Of a DNA stretch of 36,183 nucleotides, positions 1 to 7,134 are shown piece by piece. Each line of letters opens with the position of its first letter. Positions within the stretch are counted from its first letter, which is position 1. The notes beneath the pieces are model-generated. The model saw only the letters and a program-made list of their open reading frames with translations, did no database searches and was not told the origin of the DNA. The DNA lies in contig KE159579.1 in assembly GCA_000403255.2 (NCBI GenBank), positions 1 to 36,183 on the forward strand, given 5' to 3'. Source of the stretch: Lachnospiraceae bacterium 3-1 (GTDB lineage Bacteria; Bacillota; Clostridia; Lachnospirales; Lachnospiraceae). The translations under genes were made by a program, and so were the position numbers.

Positions 1-315
1 CTCCGCGAGGACGCGGAGGATGAAGAACAGGCCATAGCCGGAGTAAGGGACGATGAAGTCCGGGAGGATGGCATGGGTATGGCCGCAGGTACAGATGAGG
101 CGCATGATACAGAGGCTGTGGCGGACAGGGACACCACTTATAAAGTCGACCAGGGAACGGCCATAATAGGCATGGATGCGGCAGGAACCCCTGGCCCCAC
201 AGCAGGGACAGGTCTGAAATTCCGGGTGGAATCTCTTCATAAAGGAATCAAAGAGGGCTTTTGATGAACTTTTTATGCGGATTAGCTTGCAAAACAGGGA
301 GTTTTCTCTTATCAT
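1..315 (-). CDS. DUF6431 domain protein, N-terminal part (runs off window start)
   Basis: Reading the minus strand from ATG at 315 gives an open frame to base 1, about 105 residues. It carries a CPCCG motif near residue 41, then RIHAYYGRSLVDFI, RHSLCIMRLICTCGHTHAILPD and IVPYSGYGLFFILRVLAE. I recognise this pattern as DUF6431, a family of zinc-binding, transposase-like proteins common around mobile DNA in Clostridia. The four cysteines (CxxC and CxCG) probably bind zinc. The C-terminal part, where a helix-turn-helix or catalytic region would be expected, lies outside the window. No strong ribosome site precedes the ATG. The gene diverges from the conjugation genes, which suggests an insertion just upstream of virB4. 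The function is not established. Confidence 0.75.
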   Translation of the reverse strand, partial: MIRENSLFCKLIRIKSSSKALFDSFMKRFHPEFQTCPCCGARGSCRIHAYYGRSLVDFISGVPVRHSLCIMRLICTCGHTHAILPDFIVPYSGYGLFFILRVLAE

Positions 316-664
316 AGTATATGTCGGTGGTGCCGGAGCCTCACAAGTGGGACATGATCCCGTATACGGCAGGCACACTGGTATGTGAGAGAAAGAACGA
401 ACTGTTGGAGGGGCTGTTCTTTCTCTTTTTTTTGTTCCATAAAAACTATATCGGAATGACATGGGATGGTCAAGAGGGAAACGTGCCGCATCCTACAGCA
501 CGCTCTTGTAGATAGTATTTGACACTTGAGAATTTAATTTGACGTTTTTGTGCGGGAGACAGGAACTTTAGTTTGCTGGGCTACACATTATCTTAAATGG
601 GGAATTTTTATCCTATTTATCTGTAATAAAAGGCATACAGAGGTATGCAGAAAAGAGGTTAAAC
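316..664. other. Intergenic stretch between DUF6431 gene and virB4
   Basis: No convincing gene was found. A plus-strand frame from 321 (reading SVVPEPHKWDMIPYTAGTLV) could be the remnant C-terminus of a conjugation gene, because a strong terminator begins only about 70 bases later, but I could not identify it. Two TTGAC-type hexamers (519-524 and 539-544) occur without a good -10 box. The genes that normally precede virB4 in ICEs (TcpE or PrgI type) are missing, so the ICE is probably interrupted here. Confidence 0.4.
389..434 (+). terminator. Rho-independent terminator
   Basis: A perfect 10-bp stem, GAGAAAGAAC (389-398) with GTTCTTTCTC (416-425), is followed directly by nine T residues. It would end plus-strand transcription coming from a truncated or lost gene to the left, and it separates that gene from virB4. 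Confidence 0.85.
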
Positions 665-3421
665 ATGGGATTATTTTCAGATGGATTCAAGGAACTGAAA
701 AAGGCGGATGTACCCCTTTACAGAACCCCGAAATCCATACAGGAGACAATAGAAATCGTATCGGTGGCAGAAAACGGGATATTTGAGGTGGGCAGGGGCA
801 GGAATGCGTCCATGAATAAATATTCCAAATGCTACCGTTTTACGGACATTAACTATACAACGGCAAATGAGGAGGAGCAGGAGAGCATTTTTGAAAGGTA
901 CTGCAAGTTCCTAAATTCGCTGGACTGCCAGTTCAAAATCACGGTCAACAACAAGAATAAGGACATGGCGGATTTACGGGAGATGGTGCTGCTTTCCTAC
1001 AGGCAGGACGGTTTTGACCGGTTCCGTAAAATTTATAACGATATTATTGAGGACAAAATCCGTGAGGGCAGGCAGGGAATCGAGCAGGAACGCTACCTGA
1101 CGCTGACGGTGGAGAGGAAGAACTTTGAGGAGGCAAAGGCGCAGTTTGCCACGCTGGAGGCTGTGCTGCACAAAGGGTTTGGGGAGCTTGGCACGGAGAT
1201 CGAGCCTCTGTCCGGCAATGAGAGGTTAAAGGTGCTGCATGACTTTTACCATCTCGGCAGGGAGGACGGCTTTGATTTTGACATCCGGCACGCAAAAAAG
1301 GTAGGCGCTGACTTCCGCAATGACTTATGTAACGGGATGCTGAAATACTTCCCGGAGCATATCGAGGACGAGGGCAAGTTTGTGAGGGCGCTGTTCATCA
1401 AGAAATATCCGAGCAGCCTTTCTGACAGGTTCTTAAATCTAATTACTTCCTTACCGGTCCACTCCATTGTGAGCATTGACGTGGTGCCGGTGCCAAAGGA
1501 CATGACGACAAAGGAGCTGCAGAAGAAATACCTCGGCATTGAGAGCGACATTATCAAGCAGCAGCGGGTAAGGAATAAGAACAATGATTTTTCCTCGGAA
1601 ATTTCCTATGCAAAACGCATGGAGAAAAAGGACATTGAGGAAATCATGGACGACGTGAGGGAAAACGACCAGTGCTTATTTTATACGGCGGTCAGCATTA
1701 TCCTTGTGGCAGAAAGTAAGGAGGAACTGGAAAGCGTGACGGAAACGGTGGAGAGCATTGGCAAGAGCCATTCCGTCACCATCGACATCCATTACCTGAA
1801 ACAGCGGGAGGCACTAAACACCGCACTCCCCATCGGGGTAAGGCAGGTGGAGACCATGCGTACCATGCTCACACAGTCCCTTGCGGCATTGCTGCCGTTT
1901 AACGTGCAGGAATTGAATGATGCCGGCGGCAACTATTACGGCATTAACCAGATCAGCAGGAATATCAACGTGGGGAACCGCAAAACACTGATAAACGGCA
2001 ACGGGTTCATTTTCGGGGTGCCGGGTTCCGGCAAGTCCTTTTTTGCAAAGCAGGAAATGGGCAGCGTGTTCCTTAACACCGATGATGATGTGATAATTAT
2101 AGACCCAATGGGGGAGTATTTTGACATTGCGGAAACCTATGGCGGTGCGGTGGTAAATTTATCCGCTTATACAAGGAATTTTGTCAACCCGCTGGAGGCG
2201 GATATGGCGCACATCAATGAGAAAGGGCTGCGGGAAGTGATTGCGGACAAGTCGGAATTTATGCTTTCCCTCTGCGACCAGTTATTGGGCAATGCCCTGA
2301 ACCAGAAACACCACTCCATCATAGACCGCTGTGTCCGGGGGCTTTACATGGCGGCATGGAAACAGCAGCGGGTTCCGGTCATGTCGGATTTTTACCGCAT
2401 ACTCAAAATGCAGAAGGAAATGGAGGCACAGGAACTTGCCCTCTCCCTTGAACTGTTTGTGGAGGGGTCGCTTAACATTTTCAACCACCATACAAATGTG
2501 GACGTGGATAACCGTTTCACAGTGTATGGCATACAGGATTTGGGGAGCCAGCTTGCACCGGTGGCAATGCTTGTGATGATGGAGGCGATTCAGCAGAGGA
2601 TTTTGGATAATGCAAAGCGGGGCAGGGCAACGTGGCTGTATATTGACGAATGCCATGTGCTGCTTGGCAGTGAGTACAGTGCGAAGTATTTGCAGCAGCT
2701 ATGGAAGAAAGTGAGAAAGCAGGGCGGGCTCTGCACCGGTATCAGCCAGAACGTGTCGGATTTATTACAGAATTATATCGCAACGACACTGTTATCCAAC
2801 AGTGAATTTGTGGTGCTGCTAAAGCAGTCCAATGTGGACAGTGCAAAGCTGGCGGAGACCATAGGCGTGTCGGATGCACAGTTACGTTTCGTCAGCAATT
2901 CTTCCAGTGGAACCGGGCTGTTAAAATGCGGGAGCGTTGTCATTCCTTTTGACAACAGGATAAGCAAGGATACGGATTTGTACCGTCTGTATAACACGAA
3001 CCTCCATGAGAAGATAGCGGAGGGGGCATTGCAGGGGAAACCGGACAGCGGTTTTGGCAGCAGGGCAGGAATGGCAGATGGATTTATGCCGCAGCCAGCG
3101 GTACAGGAAACAGGGCCGGCAGATGATTTTTTGCCGGAATGGGCTATGCCGGAAGTGGCAGCGCCGCAGACAGAACCGGCGGGGGATTTTATGCCGGAGC
3201 TAGAAATGCCGGGATGGGACATGGCAGAAAGTATTTCCCCGGAAAGCAGCAGCCGGACGGACAGCATGGGATTGTTTTCAGAGGAGACAGCACCTACAAA
3301 AATATATGAGCCAAAGCGCCATAAAAAAGAAAGCGGTTCTGATTTCACGGGAACAGTGCCGGCATTTCAGGAGACGGAACAGACAGACAAAGCAGGCGGA
3401 GACTGGATGATATATGGTTAA
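665..3421 (+). CDS. VirB4-like conjugation ATPase
   Basis: This is the cytoplasmic ATPase that powers the type IV secretion channel of the ICE. Of its 918 residues, the N-terminal 400 form the VirB4/TraE entry domain. Walker A GVPGSGKS is at residues 451-458, IIIDPMGEYF lies near 480, and a second acidic motif, LYIDECH, lies near 658, followed by the KVRKQGG and SQN segments typical of VirB4/TcpF proteins. The ATG at 665 is preceded by AGAGGTT. From about residue 795 the protein continues into a low-complexity acidic, proline- and methionine-rich tail with degenerate DFMPE/DFLPEW units, longer than usual for the family. It is followed by a structured intergenic region and the hydrolase gene, the usual order in these elements. 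Confidence 0.93.
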   Translation: MGLFSDGFKELKKADVPLYRTPKSIQETIEIVSVAENGIFEVGRGRNASMNKYSKCYRFTDINYTTANEEEQESIFERYCKFLNSLDCQFKITVNNKNKDMADLREMVLLSYRQDGFDRFRKIYNDIIEDKIREGRQGIEQERYLTLTVERKNFEEAKAQFATLEAVLHKGFGELGTEIEPLSGNERLKVLHDFYHLGREDGFDFDIRHAKKVGADFRNDLCNGMLKYFPEHIEDEGKFVRALFIKKYPSSLSDRFLNLITSLPVHSIVSIDVVPVPKDMTTKELQKKYLGIESDIIKQQRVRNKNNDFSSEISYAKRMEKKDIEEIMDDVRENDQCLFYTAVSIILVAESKEELESVTETVESIGKSHSVTIDIHYLKQREALNTALPIGVRQVETMRTMLTQSLAALLPFNVQELNDAGGNYYGINQISRNINVGNRKTLINGNGFIFGVPGSGKSFFAKQEMGSVFLNTDDDVIIIDPMGEYFDIAETYGGAVVNLSAYTRNFVNPLEADMAHINEKGLREVIADKSEFMLSLCDQLLGNALNQKHHSIIDRCVRGLYMAAWKQQRVPVMSDFYRILKMQKEMEAQELALSLELFVEGSLNIFNHHTNVDVDNRFTVYGIQDLGSQLAPVAMLVMMEAIQQRILDNAKRGRATWLYIDECHVLLGSEYSAKYLQQLWKKVRKQGGLCTGISQNVSDLLQNYIATTLLSNSEFVVLLKQSNVDSAKLAETIGVSDAQLRFVSNSSSGTGLLKCGSVVIPFDNRISKDTDLYRLYNTNLHEKIAEGALQGKPDSGFGSRAGMADGFMPQPAVQETGPADDFLPEWAMPEVAAPQTEPAGDFMPELEMPGWDMAESISPESSSRTDSMGLFSEETAPTKIYEPKRHKKESGSDFTGTVPAFQETEQTDKAGGDWMIYG

Positions 3422-3525
3422 GGCGAAAAGAACGGTTAAACCGCTGAAAGACAGCGGCAAAATCATTCTATATTTTCGCCTGGGAAGAACGCTTAGCGGA
3501 CAAGTCCGCAGTAACAGCGTTCTTC
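3422..3525 (+). other. Two consecutive strong stem-loops between virB4 and hydrolase gene
   Basis: Hairpin 1: GGCGAAAA (3422-3429) pairs with TTTTCGCC (3473-3480) and encloses CCGCTG/CAGCGG (3441-3456) and a CGGTT/ACCG stem. Hairpin 2: GAAGAACGCT (3484-3493) pairs with AGCGTTCTTC (3516-3525), with an inner GCGGAC/GTCCGC stem. A short T-rich run (TTTCATTT) follows. It could be a terminator or attenuator, an RNA-processing site that sets relative expression, or a DNA-level cruciform. Confidence 0.7.
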
Positions 3526-3575
3526 TTTCATTTCGGAGTTATTTATGATGGCAGGGGAAAGGAGGTTCGGAAAGA

Positions 3576-5501
3576 TTGAAAATCAGAAAAACAGACGACA
3601 GGCCGATGGTAATCCATACAAAGAAAAAGCCCAAGCTGCACCTGCATACGGGGAAAAAGCCGGTGGTAAGGAAAAAGGCGGGGAATACATCCGTAACCGT
3701 AAAAAGAAAAAAGCCACATTCAGGTATCAGGGAAAGGCTTACAGAGTCCGGGAAGTCGGTCAAGGTCCGTAACCAGAGACTGAAAACGATGGCGGCAGCA
3801 GGGATAAGAACCGAGGCAGGCCAGGTGGAGGGTGGCGAGGAAATAAAGGAGAGCCTTGATCTGGCAGCGACAGTGGCAGCCCCGGCAGTGGGCGTCACGT
3901 TCGGGGCTGGAAAGCTGTACCGCAGGAAAAAGGCAGAAAATAAGGAGAAGGAAAGAAAAGCAGGAATTAAAAAACAACAGGGGCAGAAAGATACCGGGCG
4001 GGTTGAAACTTCTGACCGTTCCGGGAAAGATGCTGGTAATAAGAAAAGAGGCCAGAATGGGAAGAAAAGAAAGGGCAGTAAGGACAGTTCTGGTAAAAAG
4101 CGCAGAAAAGGTTCCGTCAATGGTGCCGTTAAGGGGCATATGATTGACACGTTCCTTGAGGCTTTCCGTACAGAGCGCCAGGAGCAGAAAGATTTGATAA
4201 CGTCCACAAAGTCGGCGGCAAAGGCGGCTGCCCTGCTGCTTGCGAAACAGGCAGCGGTTGTATTGGCGCCGGTACTTCTCATTGTATTTTTTGTAATCGC
4301 CATAGCGGGAATTATTGTGGTTGCCATACTGGCGGTTATTTATAATTCCCCCCTTGCTATCTTCTTCCCCCTGCCGGACACCGGGTATGACAATCCCCGG
4401 ACGGTGCTTAGCGAGTATTACCGGGATTTTAACAGTGGGATTACAGCACTGGAGGAACAGGGCTATACCGTCACTTACCAGAACAGCGAGGACGGCGTAC
4501 CGGTATCAAATTTTAACGATACCCTTATGGTGTATATGGTAAAGTACGGCACCGGGCAGGCGGCCTATGTCATGGATGATGAGGGGAAGAAACACCTGAA
4601 GGAAGTCTTTGATGAGATGAATTATTATGACAGCGCAAGCAGTAAGACGGAGATTCCGGCAGGAAAATCGTTAGGTGAGGTTGTCACCACGGGCTACTGC
4701 AACTGTTCCCTCTGCTGCGGGAAATGGGCAGGCGGGCATACTGCCTCCGGCACTGTTCCCAGAGCAGACCATACGCTGGCGGTGGACGCCCACAGCCCAA
4801 AAGTGCCGATGGGTACAAAAATCGTGATGAATGGGAAAACGTATAAGGTGGAGGACACAGGCAATTTTGCCAGATACGGCACGGACTTTGACATTTATTT
4901 TGATAACCATGCGGCAGCGCAGGCATGGGGAAAGCGGAAAGTAGAGGCGTTTCTGGCGGAGGGCGACGAGAATACCGTTGAGGTCACGGTGTCCGGCACG
5001 CTGGTACACAACCTGACGTACAAGGATTACCTTGCACTGAATAAACTTACAGAAGAACAGAAAGACTGGCTGGAATCCATGATGGATGATGACATGCAGG
5101 AGAATTTTGCAGCAGGCATCGGAGGACAGGCGGTTGCTGACCTTGCCATGACAAAGATCGGCTGCCGGTACAGCCAGGACAAGCGGTATCAGGAGGGCTA
5201 TTATGATTGCAGCTCGTTAGTGCAGAGATTATATAAGGAGGCAGGCATTACCCTCCCGGCAACGGCAGCAGCGCAGGGGAAATACTGTTATGACAACGCT
5301 ATGATAATCAATAAGAAACAGTTAAAGCCGGGGGATTTGATATTTTATTCCTATGAGGAAAACGGGGAGTTCCGCAATATCTCCCATGTGGCAATCTATG
5401 TGGGGGATGGGAAGATGGTCCATGCGGCAAACCCGTCAAGGGGCGTGGTGCTTGATCCGCTGCGGACAAACAGTGTTGTATTTTATGCCAGACCGTATTA
5501 A
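3576..5501 (+). CDS. Membrane-anchored 3D-domain and NlpC/P60 peptidoglycan hydrolase of the conjugation channel
   Basis: The protein cuts peptidoglycan locally so the mating channel can cross the wall. The 641 residues divide into a very basic Lys/Arg-rich cytoplasmic N-terminus (1 to about 220), one hydrophobic segment (about 225-260), an extracellular stalk, a 3D (double-psi beta barrel) domain with TTGYCNCS, DTGNFARYGTDFDIYFD (about 370-460), and a C-terminal NlpC/P60 cysteine peptidase with catalytic YYDCSSLV and HVAIYVGDGKMVHA. The start is a TTG at 3576, ten bases after AAAGGAGG (3558-3565). An in-frame ATG does not occur earlier. It is the counterpart of the Tn916 ORF14 lytic protein, although ORF14 pairs a lysozyme-like domain with NlpC/P60, whereas here a 3D domain takes that place. 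Confidence 0.88.
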   Translation: MKIRKTDDRPMVIHTKKKPKLHLHTGKKPVVRKKAGNTSVTVKRKKPHSGIRERLTESGKSVKVRNQRLKTMAAAGIRTEAGQVEGGEEIKESLDLAATVAAPAVGVTFGAGKLYRRKKAENKEKERKAGIKKQQGQKDTGRVETSDRSGKDAGNKKRGQNGKKRKGSKDSSGKKRRKGSVNGAVKGHMIDTFLEAFRTERQEQKDLITSTKSAAKAAALLLAKQAAVVLAPVLLIVFFVIAIAGIIVVAILAVIYNSPLAIFFPLPDTGYDNPRTVLSEYYRDFNSGITALEEQGYTVTYQNSEDGVPVSNFNDTLMVYMVKYGTGQAAYVMDDEGKKHLKEVFDEMNYYDSASSKTEIPAGKSLGEVVTTGYCNCSLCCGKWAGGHTASGTVPRADHTLAVDAHSPKVPMGTKIVMNGKTYKVEDTGNFARYGTDFDIYFDNHAAAQAWGKRKVEAFLAEGDENTVEVTVSGTLVHNLTYKDYLALNKLTEEQKDWLESMMDDDMQENFAAGIGGQAVADLAMTKIGCRYSQDKRYQEGYYDCSSLVQRLYKEAGITLPATAAAQGKYCYDNAMIINKKQLKPGDLIFYSYEENGEFRNISHVAIYVGDGKMVHAANPSRGVVLDPLRTNSVVFYARPY

Positions 5502-5508
5502 ATTTCTG

Positions 5509-5537
5509 TTGACACCATATATGACACCATTTATAAT
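5509..5537 (+). promoter_or_regulatory. Consensus sigma-A promoter with direct-repeat operator for hicAB
   Basis: TTGACA (5509-5514), a 17-base spacer and TATAAT (5532-5537) form a perfect consensus promoter eight bases after the hydrolase stop codon. The octamer GACACCAT occurs twice (5511-5518 and 5523-5530), 12 bp apart, across the -35 box and spacer. This is a good candidate operator for the HicB antitoxin. Confidence 0.85.
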
Positions 5538-5557
5538 ATTTACAGGGAGGTATGCTG

Positions 5558-5812
5558 ATGTCAAAATGGGATAAACTATTAGAAAAAATAGGCTCTTTGT
5601 CAAAAGACATGCGTTTTGATGAGTTGCGGAAGGTGTTGGAGAGTTACGGCTACAGGATGAGCCAGCCGAAAGGCGGCAGCAGCCACTGTACTTTTCGGAA
5701 AGAAGGGTGCAGGCCGGTTACGATTCCAAAGCACGAACCGATAAAAAAAGTATATGTGGAAATGGTTAAGGAAGTAATAGAGAGTGAGGTGGATACCGAT
5801 GACGCTGAATGA
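5558..5812 (+). CDS. hicA: HicA family mRNA interferase toxin
   Basis: HicA toxins bind and cleave mRNA through a double-stranded-RNA-binding-like fold. This 84-residue protein has the family signature: LRKVLESYGY, then GGSSHCTF with the conserved histidine, then VTIPKH. I chose ATG 5558 because AGGGAGG (5544-5550) lies seven bases upstream; the ATG at 5552 is only one base from it. The gene overlaps hicB by 14 bases, so the two are probably translationally coupled, and it has its own consensus promoter. Within the ICE it probably acts as an addiction module. Confidence 0.9.
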   Translation: MSKWDKLLEKIGSLSKDMRFDELRKVLESYGYRMSQPKGGSSHCTFRKEGCRPVTIPKHEPIKKVYVEMVKEVIESEVDTDDAE

Positions 5813-6161
5813 ATATATGGAGCTGCCTTACCGCATGGAGGTTGTGCCGGATAAGGAAGAAGGGGGCTATGCCGTGATGTTCCCGGAACTGCCGGGCTGC
5901 ATGACCTGTGGGGAAACTCTGGAATCGGCAGTAAGCAATGCGGAGGACGCAAAAAAAGAGTGGATTTTGGCCGCACTGGAGGAGGGGCAGGAGATTCCGA
6001 TGCCGGACGGACTGAATGATTATTCCGGGCAGTTTAAGTTGCGGATTCCCAAAAGCCTGCACCGTCAGCTTTCCGAACAGTCCAAGCGGGAAGGAATCAG
6101 CATGAACCAGTATTGCTTATATCTTTTATCAAGAAATGACGCAATACATTCGCAGGGTTAG
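5799..6161 (+). CDS. hicB: HicB family antitoxin
   Basis: HicB neutralises HicA and usually represses the operon. The protein of about 120 residues has the HicB core (GGYAVMFPELPGCMTCGETLESAVSNAEDA) in the N-terminal half and a C-terminal Arc/MetJ-like ribbon-helix-helix segment (FKLRIPKSLHRQLSEQSKREGISMNQY). The start at ATG 5799 is preceded by GAGGTGG (5786-5792). It overlaps hicA. Direct repeats in the promoter are the likely binding site of the ribbon-helix-helix domain. A terminator follows. Confidence 0.9.
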   Translation: MTLNEYMELPYRMEVVPDKEEGGYAVMFPELPGCMTCGETLESAVSNAEDAKKEWILAALEEGQEIPMPDGLNDYSGQFKLRIPKSLHRQLSEQSKREGISMNQYCLYLLSRNDAIHSQG

Positions 6162-6191
6162 GCTACAATAAAATAACAGAGTAATGGATAG

Positions 6192-6229
6192 AAGCATCTA
6201 AGCCTTATATTGGGTTTGGGTGCTTTTTT
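6192..6229 (+). terminator. Terminator after hicB
   Basis: The stem AAGCATCTAAGCC (6192-6204) pairs over 13 positions, counting G-T wobbles, with GGTTTGGGTGCTT (6213-6225), and runs into T6. It separates hicAB from the next ICE gene. Confidence 0.7.
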
Positions 6230-6252
6230 CGTGGAAAAGGAAGGAGAGGACT

Positions 6253-7122
6253 ATGAAAATACAGGATATGGTTCTTGTGATTGAGAACATCAAAGGAAAA
6301 GAAACAAACATGCTTATGACGGTAAAAGAATACAAAGAGGCCTATCTGTTTGTATCGTCTTTATCAAGGGAGGAATCGGCACAGGCATTGAAGGAGCTGT
6401 TTGACACAAAGTTTTCGGAACCGGGGAAAGGATGGGCGGAGAGATATATTACGGCAAACAAAAGCTATTATGCCAAATTTTGCAGCGGCAGTGATGAGCT
6501 GCAGTGTTTCCTCCACGGGAGTTACAATGACGATAAGGAGTTCCGGTTTGACCGGGAGGAAAGCAGCCCGGAGTGTATGTGGGCGCTGGAGGAATACAAC
6601 CTGGATGTGAACGGTGGGGCAAAGGGAAATATGTTCCACTATGAGCAGCGGGAGCATGATTTCAAGCCGGGGGAAGTGCTGCATAACTTCAATGGCACGG
6701 ATTACAAAGTGATGGAGTGCTACAGCAGAAACAACTTACTGATGATGAACATGGCAGCGGGGACTTTCCTTGTAGCAGTGGGCGTGGCATATTATGACCG
6801 CTATCCCCATGCCGGGGAATATACAAAGGAGAATGCGGAGACCGGCATTGAATGGGGGCATGGTCATTATCTTTCGGGAAAAATGTCTGACATTGATTTT
6901 GCGGCACTCCGGGCGGAATATTGTGAGCCCTACAAGCAGAAAGGAAACAGTTTTTCGGTTGAAATAAGGGAAGTGCTGTCAAGGGTGGAAAATATCCATG
7001 CGGAAACGCTTGGGGATGCCATTGACAAGGCAATGGAGCTGTATAAACATTCCGAGATTGTTCTGGATGCGGGGGATTTCAGGGATGTTTCCTACCTCCC
7101 GGCAAAGGCAGAGGGCAGATAG
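6253..7122 (+). CDS. ICE protein with C-terminal DpnD/PcfM-like domain
   Basis: A protein of 289 residues. The last 50 residues (SFSVEIREVLSRVENIHAE, then IVLDAGDF) match the short DpnD/PcfM-like domain found in conjugative plasmids and ICEs, whose role is unknown. The first 240 residues, including WAERYITANKSYYAKFC and a FLVAVGVAYYDRYPHAG segment, I do not recognise. ATG 6253 is chosen over the upstream GTG because AAGGAGAGG lies just before it. The gene ends 12 bases before the methylase/helicase gene, so the two are likely co-transcribed. Confidence 0.7.
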   Translation: MKIQDMVLVIENIKGKETNMLMTVKEYKEAYLFVSSLSREESAQALKELFDTKFSEPGKGWAERYITANKSYYAKFCSGSDELQCFLHGSYNDDKEFRFDREESSPECMWALEEYNLDVNGGAKGNMFHYEQREHDFKPGEVLHNFNGTDYKVMECYSRNNLLMMNMAAGTFLVAVGVAYYDRYPHAGEYTKENAETGIEWGHGHYLSGKMSDIDFAALRAEYCEPYKQKGNSFSVEIREVLSRVENIHAETLGDAIDKAMELYKHSEIVLDAGDFRDVSYLPAKAEGR

Positions 7123-7134
7123 GGGGAAAAACGT

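Noticed and set aside
73-264. Plus-strand 63-residue open frame
   Set aside because: It is the antisense of the DUF6431 coding sequence, which shows a clear zinc motif on the minus strand.
3545-3772. 75-residue frame overlapping the start of the hydrolase gene
   Set aside because: ATG 3545 lacks a ribosome site, and its Lys/Glu-rich content is what a shifted reading of the basic N-terminus would give.
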